A DNA stretch of 64,000 nucleotides from Enterococcus sp. DIV1094 (GCF_017316305.2 NZ_CP147250.1:2727001-2791000), one strand, 5' to 3'; positions 23,266 to 32,955 are shown, numbered from the stretch's first letter. Made by a program: numbers and translations. Notes: a model not told the origin generated them from the letters alone.

Positions 23266-25314
23266 TTAATTTTCTTTCTTTAAAATTTTTACTTCATAAG
23301 GGGCAAATGTGAGTAAGCCAGTAAGCGTTTGATTGGTTTCAAGGTCCAAGAGCGGTTGAAGCAACTCAAGCTGTTGTCTCTCTTCAGAAAAATTCATGAG
23401 AAAGTAATAGTTGTGTTGACCATCTGTTCGAGATTGGATCGATACTTTTGGCTGTGTGTCTTTGACGATCTCTTGTTGCAACGCTAATTTTTCAATCATC
23501 GGCTGATAGAACACTTCTAAAAAATCAAGATCTGTACGAGCAGCCAAGTAGTAAGCTGTTCCCTGTCCTAGGCGATTTTCAACTAAAGCAGGTGTGTTGA
23601 CATAAAAATCTTGGCTGTACGTAGCAATCACTTTTCCTGTCGTTTCTTGGACAATCCCGCAGTAATCTTTGGTTTGATAAGATTTCCCTTGGTAAAGAAT
23701 TTGATTGTGTTCCCCTGGATAAAGGGTCTCAAGCTCTTGTGGAAGCAACCCGAAAATGGTTTGTAGTGTTTGTGGCCATTCGCCAAGATGTAACTGATCA
23801 TTTTCGTTGACCATCCCGGTAAAATAGCTACCGATCAAGATACCGCCCTTTTTCACATACTCCGAAAGTTCCTTCATCGTATCTTCTTGCATCAAATAGA
23901 GCATAGGCGCGATGACTAACGCGTAATCAGAGAAGTCTTGATTCGGTGTAAGGATATCTACCGCAATATCTCTTTCCCAAAAGAATCGATAATTCTCTTG
24001 CAACGTTTGGATATAGCGACGAGTTGGTCGTCCAAACCCGCCTCCACGTTTTAATGCCCAATTACTTTCCCAGTCAAATAGAATAGCTACTTTAGCTTCT
24101 TTTGGTGTACCTTTGATCGCAGCTAGCGTGTCTAAACGTTTACCATAAGTAGCTACTTCTTGGAAGACTCGATTTTTCTCTGAATTATCATGTCCTACGA
24201 CTGCACCATGGAATTTTTCGGAATTTCCGAGTGATTGCCGCCATTGAAAATAGAGCGTACTATCTGAACCGTGTGCAAGTTGTTGCATCCCACTCAAAAT
24301 ATGCATCCCTGGTTTTTTTGCTTTGTTGTATGCGTGCCAATTCACGTAACTAGGTGTTGATTCCATGACAAGAAAAGGTTGTTTTTTCAAGGAACGATAT
24401 TGGTCATGGATGTAAGCCGATTTCATCGCAGTCAGGTGTAAGGGCTCATACGGATTATGCCAGTCAGGGTAACTATCCCAACTAACGATATCAATGACTT
24501 CTGCAAAGCGGGAGTAATCCAGTCCTTCAAGTGGGATAAAGTCCTGTTGATCATGTCCTTCTGCCATAAAATTAGTCGTAACTGGAAGATTAGGAGTGAT
24601 TTCTCGGATCGGTTCGATTTCATTGAGGAAAAAATCAATCGTCTGATCCGTCACGAATCGTTTCCAGTCTAAGTCCATGCCATGTACTTTATGCTCTCCT
24701 AGAGGTGAAGGCGGAACGACTTGAGACCAACTGGAATAACTATTACTCCAAAATGTCATCCACCATGCGTCATTCACCGCGTCTAGTGTCTGATATTTGT
24801 CTTTGACCCAGTCACGCCATTTCTCTGCACAAAAGTCACAATAGCATTCCCCAGAGTATTCATTGCTGATATGCCACATTAGTAGCGCCGGATGGTTGCC
24901 GTAGCGCTCGGCTAATTGTCGATTGATTTGTTGGACCTTTTTTCGATAGATTGGTGACGTGTAGCAGTGGTTGTGTCGAAAGCCGTGATGATGCTTTTGT
25001 CCAAGAATGTTGGTCCGATTGACTTCTGGATATTTTTCACTCAACCATTGGGGCCTTCCGCCACTTGGTGTTGCTAAAATGACGCGACCATTTCGTTTGT
25101 GCATCGCTTCAAATACTTTGTCTAGCCACTCAAAGTGATAAACCCCTTCCTCCGGCTCTAATGTACTCCACGAAAAGATACCGACAGTCACTGTGTTGAC
25201 ATGGGCTTTATCCATCAACTCGAAATCTTTTTTTAATATTTCAGGATGAGCCAACCATTGTTCTGGATTATAATCGCCGCCATGTAGCAAACGAGTATCG
25301 TTATACGTCTTCAC
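23266..25314 (-). CDS. beta-galactosidase, glycoside hydrolase family 42
   Basis: A 682-residue GH42 enzyme starting MKTYNDTRLLHGGDYNPEQW. GH42 enzymes release galactose from beta-galactosides and often act inside the cell on short oligosaccharides. The acid/base Glu is in WHISNEYSG (about 140-148) and the nucleophile Glu in LVMESTPS (about 305-312). The family zinc cluster is visible as NHCYTSP plus CYCDFC. The C-terminal half carries the trimerisation and beta domains. The GTG start overlaps the alpha-galactosidase stop (GTGA) and follows AGAAAGGAAGG, so the two are coupled. No signal peptide is seen. It is the last gene of the galactoside operon. Confidence 0.93.
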   Translation of the reverse strand: MKTYNDTRLLHGGDYNPEQWLAHPEILKKDFELMDKAHVNTVTVGIFSWSTLEPEEGVYHFEWLDKVFEAMHKRNGRVILATPSGGRPQWLSEKYPEVNRTNILGQKHHHGFRHNHCYTSPIYRKKVQQINRQLAERYGNHPALLMWHISNEYSGECYCDFCAEKWRDWVKDKYQTLDAVNDAWWMTFWSNSYSSWSQVVPPSPLGEHKVHGMDLDWKRFVTDQTIDFFLNEIEPIREITPNLPVTTNFMAEGHDQQDFIPLEGLDYSRFAEVIDIVSWDSYPDWHNPYEPLHLTAMKSAYIHDQYRSLKKQPFLVMESTPSYVNWHAYNKAKKPGMHILSGMQQLAHGSDSTLYFQWRQSLGNSEKFHGAVVGHDNSEKNRVFQEVATYGKRLDTLAAIKGTPKEAKVAILFDWESNWALKRGGGFGRPTRRYIQTLQENYRFFWERDIAVDILTPNQDFSDYALVIAPMLYLMQEDTMKELSEYVKKGGILIGSYFTGMVNENDQLHLGEWPQTLQTIFGLLPQELETLYPGEHNQILYQGKSYQTKDYCGIVQETTGKVIATYSQDFYVNTPALVENRLGQGTAYYLAARTDLDFLEVFYQPMIEKLALQQEIVKDTQPKVSIQSRTDGQHNYYFLMNFSEERQQLELLQPLLDLETNQTLTGLLTFAPYEVKILKKEN

Positions 25315-27572
25315 TTCGTATCCTTCCTTTCTACGATATGATAAATGAATGATTGGCAATCCCCGGCAAGCTGGTAAGTCGCATGATTGACTCCTGTGAA
25401 CAAACGAGGTTTTTTCAAGCCAACATTCTTCAAAAGATTGCCAGAGACCGTCTCTTGTCCATTGATTTGATAATAACGATCTTTTTTCAGATAATCTGGA
25501 AAAGGCAGATAAGCTTTTGCGGCTGGATTTGCTCGTGCCATTTTTTGATAAAACCCAATGATCGCCTCGGATCGATCATGACTAAAAACACCCCAGCAAA
25601 TTTCATTATCATACGGACGATTTGGCAAAATCTGAACAAATTTTCCATGAGTCAGCAAGTGACGATGTGCTTTGTAAAAAGCGATACGCTCGCTGATCTG
25701 TTGCTTCTCTTCGTCTGTCAAAGCCAAGAGGTCTAATTCATACCCTAGAGGCCCAAACATCGCTACATCTTGGCGGAAGGCTAAAGAAGTCTCACGTAAT
25801 ACTTGATGGTTAGGTGAAGCAGAAACATGATTACTAAAGCTGGAAAGCGGATAGCCTGCCAACGTTCCACTCAGGATACTTAAACGTTCCACCCCGTCAC
25901 TGTTATCGCTAGGCCAGATTTGCGGACTATAAAATAGTATGCCTAAATCATATCTTCCGCCGCCACCAGCACACCCTTCGATCAAAAGATCAGGATAAGC
26001 GGTCAATAATTTGCCATAAAGCGCATAGACCCCTTGAACATAGCGATGGAAGAACTCCTGCTGATGGATTGCTTGTTTCTCTAAATAAGCAGAATAGGCT
26101 TCAGTGATATTTCGGTTCATATCCCATTTGATATAAGTTAAGTTCGTTTCTTCAATAATGGCTGCCATTTGCTCATAGATGCCTGCTACCACGTCTGGAT
26201 TTGAAAAATCAAGGACATATTGCCCACGTCCGACTGAGATGCGTGAATAAGGATGTTTGACTACCCAATCAGGATGTTGTTTCAACAGCTGGCTGTCAGG
26301 AGATATCATTTCCGGTTCAAACCACATGCCGAATTGAAGCCCCATGTTCTTTAGCTTATTTGCAAAGGAAGCAAGTCCAGTCGGAAATTTTTGTTTATCA
26401 ACTGTCCAGTCACCTAAAGAGGAACGGTCATTGTTTCGTTTACCAAACCAGCCATCGTCTAAAACAAAACATTCCATCCCTAAATGTTTACCAATGGTCG
26501 CAAGAGATAAAAGTTTTTCTTCAGTAAAATCAAAATAAGTCGCTTCCCAGTTATTGAATACGATCGGTCGTGGTGTATCTCGCCATTTACGATCGATCAG
26601 ATGATTTTCGATAAAATGCGTAAAGTGTTGCGCTAGACCGTTCGTCCCCGCATCACTATACATCAAGACCGCTTCGGGTGTTGTAAAAGAATCTTCAGGA
26701 GCTAAAGTCCACCTGAATTGTGAGGGATGGATGCCGATCATCACTCTCGTTTTATCCCACTCATCCACTTCTGCTTGAGCAATAAAATTTCCGGAATAAA
26801 CGAGATTCAACCCGTAAACTTCGCCATGGTCAAGCGTTGACTGTTGATGATCTAAACGGATAAAGGGATTGTGCTGATGACTACTTGCTCCTTTTAGTGA
26901 ACCGATTGAGACGATCCCTTGCTCAAGCGGACGCTTCTTTTCATGACGTTCTTTCAGCCATGCTCCTGAAAAATGGGTGAAATCGTAGGCTTTAGTAGAA
27001 AGATTCAACACGCCTGAAAGCATGCGGTGGATCTGCAAATCGGTTTTAGATTGGTTCGTCAATGTCTGACTTTGAACGATTGCAGTAGAATCGCAAAACA
27101 GTGTGTAATGAAGTATCAGCTCTAGTTGACGTTCTTGATCTATTAATCTTAAAGAAAGTGTTTCCGATTCTTCCTTATCCCCATAAGTTGTTGGGCAATC
27201 TAGGTTTCTTGCCTTTCCTTTTTTAGTCGTTGCTTCGACAAAACGAAAATCTGTATAATAAGGCGCTTGATTACTCGAAAGTTCGATAGCCCCCTCTTTA
27301 AAATCAGAAGTACCATACACTGGGTATGCTTGTGGATGATCGGTTAAGGTAAAGTTCGAATCATCTTCAAAAAACTTAACTGTTCCAGCCGATTTATTCT
27401 GTTCTGCGACTAAATAGTCGATCTCTTCGTCAGTTAAACCGCGTAAAGGTTTTCCATAATAAATTTGCTCGATCTGTCCATTTTGCATGACATGGAGGAT
27501 AAAGCTAGTGTGAGGATTGCTCATATGAAATAAGCGATCATTTAGTTGTTCAATCATGTGAGGCATCACCAT
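25311..27572 (-). CDS. alpha-galactosidase, glycoside hydrolase family 36
   Basis: A GH36 enzyme of up to 753 residues, removing terminal alpha-galactose from melibiose- or raffinose-type sugars. The N-terminal beta-supersandwich is followed by the (beta/alpha)8 barrel with LDDGWFGKRNND, the nucleophile Asp in YIKWDMNR, a Cys-Gly pocket motif EGCAGGGGRYD and the acid/base Asp in WPSDNSDGVERL. No signal peptide is present, so it acts in the cytosol. The true start may be the sixth residue (position 27557), because the longest frame lacks a clear ribosome-binding site. It lies directly upstream of the GH42 gene with translational overlap. Confidence 0.92.
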   Translation of the reverse strand: MVMPHMIEQLNDRLFHMSNPHTSFILHVMQNGQIEQIYYGKPLRGLTDEEIDYLVAEQNKSAGTVKFFEDDSNFTLTDHPQAYPVYGTSDFKEGAIELSSNQAPYYTDFRFVEATTKKGKARNLDCPTTYGDKEESETLSLRLIDQERQLELILHYTLFCDSTAIVQSQTLTNQSKTDLQIHRMLSGVLNLSTKAYDFTHFSGAWLKERHEKKRPLEQGIVSIGSLKGASSHQHNPFIRLDHQQSTLDHGEVYGLNLVYSGNFIAQAEVDEWDKTRVMIGIHPSQFRWTLAPEDSFTTPEAVLMYSDAGTNGLAQHFTHFIENHLIDRKWRDTPRPIVFNNWEATYFDFTEEKLLSLATIGKHLGMECFVLDDGWFGKRNNDRSSLGDWTVDKQKFPTGLASFANKLKNMGLQFGMWFEPEMISPDSQLLKQHPDWVVKHPYSRISVGRGQYVLDFSNPDVVAGIYEQMAAIIEETNLTYIKWDMNRNITEAYSAYLEKQAIHQQEFFHRYVQGVYALYGKLLTAYPDLLIEGCAGGGGRYDLGILFYSPQIWPSDNSDGVERLSILSGTLAGYPLSSFSNHVSASPNHQVLRETSLAFRQDVAMFGPLGYELDLLALTDEEKQQISERIAFYKAHRHLLTHGKFVQILPNRPYDNEICWGVFSHDRSEAIIGFYQKMARANPAAKAYLPFPDYLKKDRYYQINGQETVSGNLLKNVGLKKPRLFTGVNHATYQLAGDCQSFIYHIVERKDTK

Positions 27573-27628
27573 TTCTTTATTTATAGTTAGAAAAAAGGAT
27601 ATACGTCGCTTGGTTGTTTACCAAAAGA

Positions 27629-28066
27629 CTAAATCTTTTGCAGCAAATAATTGACTCGTTTTGCTAAATTCCGATTGTAAAAGAATTTGTAAAAAGGCAG
27701 GACAAACAGCAAGCTTAACTGAGTTTTAGCATCGACCAATTCATTTCTTTCGGAATACAACAACGTGAATTGGTCGTTTTCTTGACTTTTCAGTTGGTAC
27801 GTTTGAATGATTTTTCCTCCTGCGTAATCAGTCGTCATTTCAAGTAATTCATCCTTGACCAATCGGCGGATCGTCATCGTACTTTCAACGCTCGTTTGTC
27901 CTAGCTTCGTTTGCAAGGCAGTTATGACAGTTGTTCCTTCTGTCAGCTCTATAATCGAAGCATCCTTGCTTTGAAAATAATTCAATTGTTCCTCAAGTAG
28001 TACTTGGTAAAATTCTGCGGCTTTTGTCGGGATCTTCTTTCGGTAGTTCAATGTATCGATTCGCAC
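27629..28066 (-). CDS. DUF3284 domain protein
   Basis: A 145-residue cytosolic protein of the DUF3284 family, small proteins almost always encoded beside lactose/cellobiose-family PTS genes in Firmicutes. Its fold is thought to resemble polyketide-cyclase/START-like proteins, and its function is unknown. It follows the EIIC gene by about a dozen bases. The GTG at 28066 has AGGGAG eight bases upstream; an earlier in-frame GTG at 28075 abuts that site and is less likely. Presence here supports the view that EIIC and the two galactosidases form one sugar-use unit. Confidence 0.78.
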   Translation of the reverse strand: MRIDTLNYRKKIPTKAAEFYQVLLEEQLNYFQSKDASIIELTEGTTVITALQTKLGQTSVESTMTIRRLVKDELLEMTTDYAGGKIIQTYQLKSQENDQFTLLYSERNELVDAKTQLSLLFVLPFYKFFYNRNLAKRVNYLLQKI

Positions 28067-28078
28067 AAAGCTCACTCC

Positions 28079-29413
28079 CTACTGTTCTTCGATGGTGATC
28101 TTCCCGTCCATCAATTGATTTTCTTTTTCTTGTTTTACTTGTTGACGTTCTTCATTCAAGTATTCACGGTCCATCGCAACTAAGAATGGTACCCAGATCA
28201 GTGTCATTACTACTACTGTTACGATTTGTAAAAGAGCGCCGGTGATCGAACCTGTCCCCAACCAACCTGAAAGTAAAATTGGAGTAGTCCAGACTACTGT
28301 TGCTCCGATTGGACGAGGAACCAAACCAAAGTAAATAGCAAAGTATGAGATCGTCGTGGAAGCCAGCGGCGCTAGGATCCAAGGGATGAATGCTACAGGG
28401 TTCAATACAACGGGTAAGCCAAACGTCATTGGTTCGGATACGTTAAAAATAGCTGGTGCAATGATCGTTTTCATCGTTTTCTTCATACGGATCGAACGAG
28501 CAATAAAGAACGCCATCGTGATCGAAATCCCAAGTTGCATCCCTTGATTGACGAAAACGCCCATAAACGTCGTATTGATGATATGTGGCAACTGCTCTAC
28601 GCCGTCTTTATACGCTTCAAAGTTTTCAATCGCCAATGCTCCCATGATCGGATCGATCACCGCATTGACAACTAATGTACCGTGGATACCGAACCACCAG
28701 AAAAGTTGCGTAAAGAAGACAGCAATCAACACAGCTGGCAAAGTCCCGCCTAGCCCCATCAAAGGTTGTTGCAACATCTGATAAACGAAATCGACTGCAT
28801 TTCCCCATGTCGTAAAAGTAAACAAGTAACGGATGATGTTGAATAAAAATAAAGGAGCAGCACCAGGGATGATTGCCACAAAAGATTCAGCGATCATCGG
28901 CGGAACAGATTCTGGCATTTTGATCGTAAATCCTGAACGACTGATGCGGCTATAAATTTCTGTCGCGACAATCGCTGTCAAAATACCAACGAACATTCCT
29001 TCAGCGCCTAGTTTAGATAAAGGAATAAAGGTCCCCATTGCTTCGTCACTTCCAAATGGTAAAAGCATGATGAAACAAGAAAGTGAAATGGCACCAGCAA
29101 AGACTTGCGGCTGTTTATAATGACCAGCTAATTGATAGCCGATCCCGTAAACGATAAAAAGTGCAGAAATACTCATTGTCGCATTTCCTACAGGACCAAA
29201 AAATTCATTTAAGAAAGTATTGAAAGCCTCCGGTAGAAATGTAGCGAAGCCAAACGTTGTTGGCAAATTTTGGATAATGATCATGATCGAAGCAAACATT
29301 GTTGCAGGAAAAGCCATCATAAAACCGTCTCGGAGACTAAGCAGATATTTATTATTTGCGATCAGTGTGGCAGCAGGAACCATTTTTTCAGCTAATTTAT
29401 CGACAAACTTCAT
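28079..29413 (-). CDS. PTS sugar transporter subunit EIIC, lactose/cellobiose family
   Basis: A 444-residue membrane permease of the Lac family of PTS EIIC proteins, with about ten hydrophobic segments. The phospho-transfer His lies in WWFGIHGTL (about 236-244), and the substrate Glu is in NVSEPMTFG (about 338-346). EIIC carries the sugar across while EIIB phosphorylates it. No EIIA or EIIB gene is visible nearby, so those parts must come from elsewhere. It is the first gene of the operon and is preceded by a promoter with a cre-like site and GTTTAC repeats. The downstream enzymes are not phospho-glycosidases, an unusual pairing. Confidence 0.92.
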   Translation of the reverse strand: MKFVDKLAEKMVPAATLIANNKYLLSLRDGFMMAFPATMFASIMIIIQNLPTTFGFATFLPEAFNTFLNEFFGPVGNATMSISALFIVYGIGYQLAGHYKQPQVFAGAISLSCFIMLLPFGSDEAMGTFIPLSKLGAEGMFVGILTAIVATEIYSRISRSGFTIKMPESVPPMIAESFVAIIPGAAPLFLFNIIRYLFTFTTWGNAVDFVYQMLQQPLMGLGGTLPAVLIAVFFTQLFWWFGIHGTLVVNAVIDPIMGALAIENFEAYKDGVEQLPHIINTTFMGVFVNQGMQLGISITMAFFIARSIRMKKTMKTIIAPAIFNVSEPMTFGLPVVLNPVAFIPWILAPLASTTISYFAIYFGLVPRPIGATVVWTTPILLSGWLGTGSITGALLQIVTVVVMTLIWVPFLVAMDREYLNEERQQVKQEKENQLMDGKITIEEQ

Positions 29414-29440
29414 GTTTGATAACTCCTTTTATTCATTTTT

Positions 29441-29490
29441 ATGCAAACGTTTACTTTGCGAGTATAATTGTTTACTTAATGTTTACACAA
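29441..29490 (-). promoter_or_regulatory. promoter of the galactoside operon with cre-like and LacI-type operator sites
   Basis: On the minus strand TTGTGT (29490-29485), a 17-base spacer and TTATAC (29467-29462). ATGCAAACGTTTACT (29441-29455) fits the catabolite-responsive element pattern. GTTTAC occurs three times on the plus strand (29449, 29470, 29481), in and around the promoter, and twice more before the LacI gene. Confidence 0.7.
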
Positions 29491-29546
29491 GAGAAAAAGA
29501 AAAAAAGTTCAAGAAACTTTCTTTCTCGAACTTTTTTAACATACTA

Positions 29547-30581
29547 TTAATCAGATGAGTGTCCAATGGAATCTCGTAAAACGAGCTGACTGCGACAGAT
29601 CACTCGAATCGGCATCGTCCGTTCTTTCAACATGCGCTCTTTTGCTAAACGCACCGCTAAGCGGCCCATTTCTTCAGGATTCGCTTTGATGCTTGATAAG
29701 CTTGGCGTCATGAACTGCGCCATTTCGATATCGTCAAAACTTACGACAGCGATATCTTCAGGGATTTTTTTATTTGCTTCACTGATGGCTTTATAAACAC
29801 CGACCGCCATCGGATCACTGGCAACGATGACAGCTGTTGGTGGGGATTGTTGGGCCAACATCTCTTTACCTAAGCGAAGACCATCTTCGGGTTTCCAGTT
29901 TCCTTGATACACCGTAGCATATTGTTGGAGTCCATTTAGTTTCATCCATTTCAAGTACGACTCTGTGCGGATCTCTTCTTTGCTTTTATGGACTTCTCCG
30001 TTTTCAGCCACTCGACTGCTGTGTCCGCCGATAAATGCGATATTCCGATGCCCTTTGCGATGGAGTACTTCCAAGACCTCGACTGTTTTTTGTTGGAAGT
30101 CTGTCTGGATGCAGTCAAATTCTTCGGAGTTGGAATAATTATCTACCAAGATCAAATTCGGATTGATTGCAGCGATCTTTTTCGTTGCTTCGACCGTCAT
30201 TTCGCTGATCATGATGACAGCCCCATACTTCGCTAACTCTTTCCATTCTTTATGCGCATCTCTCATGTGAAAAGCACGTATCGTGCGAAAACGCCACTTG
30301 GCGGCTTCTTTTTCGATACCACCACGAATCTTGCGGAAATATGGATCATCCAATTCTGCCTCTACTTGATGTCGTACGATCAAAGCAATCGTCATTTCGT
30401 CACCTAAACTTCGAGTTCCACGTTTATTTTTATCGACAGAATAATTTAATTGATTGGCGATCTCAATCACTCGCACGCGTGTTTGTTCGTTGATACTAAA
30501 TGTCGGGTCTTCGTTCAGGATACGAGAAACACTAGCTGCTGAAACCCCAGCGATTTTTGCAATATCACGTATAGACGCCAT
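29547..30581 (-). CDS. LacI-family transcriptional regulator
   Basis: A 344-residue LacI/GalR repressor. The N-terminal helix-turn-helix reads IRDIAKIAGVSAASVSRILN (about 4-23), followed by the hinge helix and a periplasmic-binding-like effector domain. Such proteins bind sugars and leave their operators when induced. It is encoded upstream of, and in line with, the EIIC-DUF3284-GH36-GH42 operon, and both share GTTTAC repeats in their upstream DNA, so it is the probable local repressor and may regulate itself. The effector is probably galactose or a galactoside. The start follows AGAGGTGAGAGG. Confidence 0.9.
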   Translation of the reverse strand: MASIRDIAKIAGVSAASVSRILNEDPTFSINEQTRVRVIEIANQLNYSVDKNKRGTRSLGDEMTIALIVRHQVEAELDDPYFRKIRGGIEKEAAKWRFRTIRAFHMRDAHKEWKELAKYGAVIMISEMTVEATKKIAAINPNLILVDNYSNSEEFDCIQTDFQQKTVEVLEVLHRKGHRNIAFIGGHSSRVAENGEVHKSKEEIRTESYLKWMKLNGLQQYATVYQGNWKPEDGLRLGKEMLAQQSPPTAVIVASDPMAVGVYKAISEANKKIPEDIAVVSFDDIEMAQFMTPSLSSIKANPEEMGRLAVRLAKERMLKERTMPIRVICRSQLVLRDSIGHSSD

Positions 30582-30594
30582 CCTCTCACCTCTT

Positions 30595-30607
30595 GTTTAC
30601 TGTTTAC
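30595..30607 (-). promoter_or_regulatory. GTTTAC repeat pair upstream of the LacI gene
   Basis: Two GTTTAC hexamers (30595-30600 and 30602-30607), seven bases apart and a few bases before the ribosome-binding site. They match the three at the EIIC promoter and may be autoregulatory operator half-sites. Confidence 0.5.
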
Positions 30608-30660
30608 TAAATAGTACCAGAATAATGAGGAAAAGGCGAATGGGGATTTAGCGTTTAAGA

Positions 30661-30711
30661 AAAGAAGCACTGCCCCCAAAAAAAAATAGCTTGGGATTTC
30701 AGTGCTTCTTT
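30661..30711 (-). terminator. terminator of the oxidoreductase gene
   Basis: AAAGAAGCACTG (30661-30672) pairs with CAGTGCTTCTTT (30700-30711), just after the stop of the Gfo/Idh/MocA gene on the minus strand. Confidence 0.8.
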
Positions 30712-30749
30712 AATGATGCTGTGGGTATCTATTGAGTTTTTGTAGATAT

Positions 30750-31787
30750 TCAATCCTCAAATACCTTTCTCGCTTCCTCGATCTGTTGGATGCCTGTTTC
30801 GAGTATTTTCATTTGCAACAACGTTTCTTCATCTTTAACGATTTTTTCTGCGCCGTTGATCAATGTTTCGTAAATCCCTTCATACACACGTCGATAATCA
30901 CCGACTTCAGAAACGACTTTCTCTTCGTGATAAGTTCCTTCTTCATCCATGTACGTCAATACGCCGTAGTGTTCGGGTTGATCAATACCAAAATCTGCAT
31001 TTTCAGGCATATAGAACATTTTTAAGTGTTCTTCTTGACGGTCTTTCGTCTGTTTGACGAACATCCCTTTTTTGCCATAGACGACAAAGCTTGGTCGTTC
31101 TTTGATACGGAAATAACTAGATTTGATGGAAACTTTCATACGGCCATAGTAAAAGTCTAAATCAAAGTAATCATTCATCCGTCCAGTACCTAATAGTTGG
31201 CGGACATCATAATGGATATCATCTGGTTCACCAAAGTAAGAAAGCAGCTGATCAACGGTATGACAAGCATGACCATAAAGGTAGCTATTTGCCACTGAAA
31301 ATTCTGTTGTATTTTCTGGGATTTCTGGGCGGAAATAGTCATAGTGCATCTCGACTTCTAAAATATCACCTAACTTCCCGCTTTCGATGACTTTTTGGAC
31401 CGTCAAAAAATCTGAATCAAAGCGACGATTTTGGTAACATTGGATGAACAATCCTTTTTCATTTGCTAAGTCAAATAGCTCTTTCGCCTCTTTTGAATTT
31501 TCGGCAAAGGGTTTTTCGACTAAAACGTTCTTACCGTTTTCTAAAGCAAGCTTTGCATATTCTGCATGAAACTGACTGGGGGTCGTGATGACGACTAATT
31601 GGATCTCAGGATCTTCCCACAAATCAGACAACTGATTGGTATATTCGATGTCATCAAATGTTTCCCATGCCGGTGCCGATGGTGAGAATATTTTTTTGAC
31701 CTTGATTTTGTCTGGTAGTCTTCTTGAGAACGGTAAGTGATAGCGATTGGTACTTTTGCCATTGCCTAAGTATGCGATTGTTAACAT
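30750..31787 (-). CDS. Gfo/Idh/MocA family oxidoreductase
   Basis: A 345-residue NAD(P)-dependent oxidoreductase. The N-terminal Rossmann fold opens with IAYLGNGKSTNRYH, where the usual Gly-rich loop is altered. The conserved catalytic-Lys motif VEKPF (about 90-95) and the C-terminal alpha/beta domain with CHTVDQL follow. Family members oxidise or reduce sugars, inositols or related compounds; the substrate here is not evident. It is divergent from an RpiR-type regulator, with about 200 bases between, so that regulator may control it. The unit is separated from the galactoside genes by a terminator. Confidence 0.85.
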   Translation of the reverse strand: MLTIAYLGNGKSTNRYHLPFSRRLPDKIKVKKIFSPSAPAWETFDDIEYTNQLSDLWEDPEIQLVVITTPSQFHAEYAKLALENGKNVLVEKPFAENSKEAKELFDLANEKGLFIQCYQNRRFDSDFLTVQKVIESGKLGDILEVEMHYDYFRPEIPENTTEFSVANSYLYGHACHTVDQLLSYFGEPDDIHYDVRQLLGTGRMNDYFDLDFYYGRMKVSIKSSYFRIKERPSFVVYGKKGMFVKQTKDRQEEHLKMFYMPENADFGIDQPEHYGVLTYMDEEGTYHEEKVVSEVGDYRRVYEGIYETLINGAEKIVKDEETLLQMKILETGIQQIEEARKVFED

Positions 31788-31998
31788 GTCGTTTCCTCCT
31801 ACTTTCGATTCGTTTCTTATTTTTAAGTATAAGACAGAATGAAAAAAAGAGAATCGTTTCTTGTTTTTTTGGCAAAAATGTTCAAAGAAACTGACAGAAG
31901 GGCATGATTTCTGAAAAAGATGTTCAATATTAAAGTACTGTAAAAAGAAGTGGTTATTTTTCGAGTTATTCAGTAAGATAGATTGTGAGGTGTTGTGT

Positions 31999-32880
31999 AT
32001 GCTTATTGAAGAGAAATTAGTGTCACAGGAAACATTTACGACAAATGAAAAACGGATCGCAGACTATCTACGATTGAACCGAGAAGCAGCTGTTTATATG
32101 ACGATCGAAGAGCTTGCAAAGGAGACCTACACCTCCCACTCGGCCATCATCCGATTTTGTAAAAAGCTCGGTTATAGTGGATTTAAAGAATTTCGTTTTG
32201 AATTTGGGCGAGAAGTCCATCAGTTGGTTGCCCAGTTCAATCAAGTGATCGATCCCAATTTTCCTTTTACCGTCGAAGATGATGCGAAGATGATTGCCAA
32301 AAAAATGGCAGACTTATCGATTCAAGCAATAAAAAAAGCGCAATTTCAAATTGAAGATCAATCGTTAGAAAAAATTGCGACTGTCTTGAACCAAGCGGAA
32401 CGCATCTTTTTATTTGCGAAAGGAGATTCGCAAATAACCGCACGGAAATTCCAAAATAAATTAGTGAAATTGAATAAGTTCTTGATCTTAGCGGAAGAAT
32501 ATAGCGATTCATCTTGGAATGCGGCTAATTTAACGAAGAATGATTGTGCTATCTTTATTAGCTATAGTGGGCGCATCCATCATTATGAACGGATTCTTAC
32601 TTATCTAACCCATATCGGAGCACCTAGTCTATTGATTACAGGAAATGAACAGTCTGAAATGGCAAAAAAAGCAGCGATGCGGCTAGTCGTTTCCCAGGAA
32701 GAATATGATTTTGCGAAAGTAGCCACCTTTTCTTCTCAAATTGCCTTTGACTACGTCTTAAATACCTTGTACTCCTTGATGTATGCCCAAAACTATCAAG
32801 AAAATTTATTGAACTTGAAAGAAAAACAAGAATTGATCCAAAAAGGACTGTTAAAGGAATACAAAAAGCAAGAGCTGTAG
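31999..32880 (+). CDS. MurR/RpiR-family transcriptional regulator
   Basis: A 293-residue regulator. The N-terminal HTH_6 domain (about 1-75) carries YTSHSAIIRFCKKLGYSGFK, and the C-terminal SIS domain (about 110-250) binds phosphosugars; IFISYSGRIHHYERIL is its typical core. RpiR proteins control sugar-phosphate use. It is divergent from the Gfo/Idh/MocA gene, its likely target. GAGGTG at 31987-31992 sets the ATG at 31999; an upstream GTG at 31990 overlaps that site. Confidence 0.88.
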   Translation: MLIEEKLVSQETFTTNEKRIADYLRLNREAAVYMTIEELAKETYTSHSAIIRFCKKLGYSGFKEFRFEFGREVHQLVAQFNQVIDPNFPFTVEDDAKMIAKKMADLSIQAIKKAQFQIEDQSLEKIATVLNQAERIFLFAKGDSQITARKFQNKLVKLNKFLILAEEYSDSSWNAANLTKNDCAIFISYSGRIHHYERILTYLTHIGAPSLLITGNEQSEMAKKAAMRLVVSQEEYDFAKVATFSSQIAFDYVLNTLYSLMYAQNYQENLLNLKEKQELIQKGLLKEYKKQEL

Positions 32881-32889
32881 CAACTATAA

Positions 32890-32933
32890 ATAGCCTAAAG
32901 ACAGGAGAATTAGCACTTCTGTCTTTAGGCTAT
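32890..32933. terminator. bidirectional terminator
   Basis: ATAGCCTAAAGACAG pairs with CTGTCTTTAGGCTAT, between the convergent RpiR and phosphatase genes. Confidence 0.9.
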
Positions 32934-32955
32934 TTATCTGTAGTAAAAATACTTC

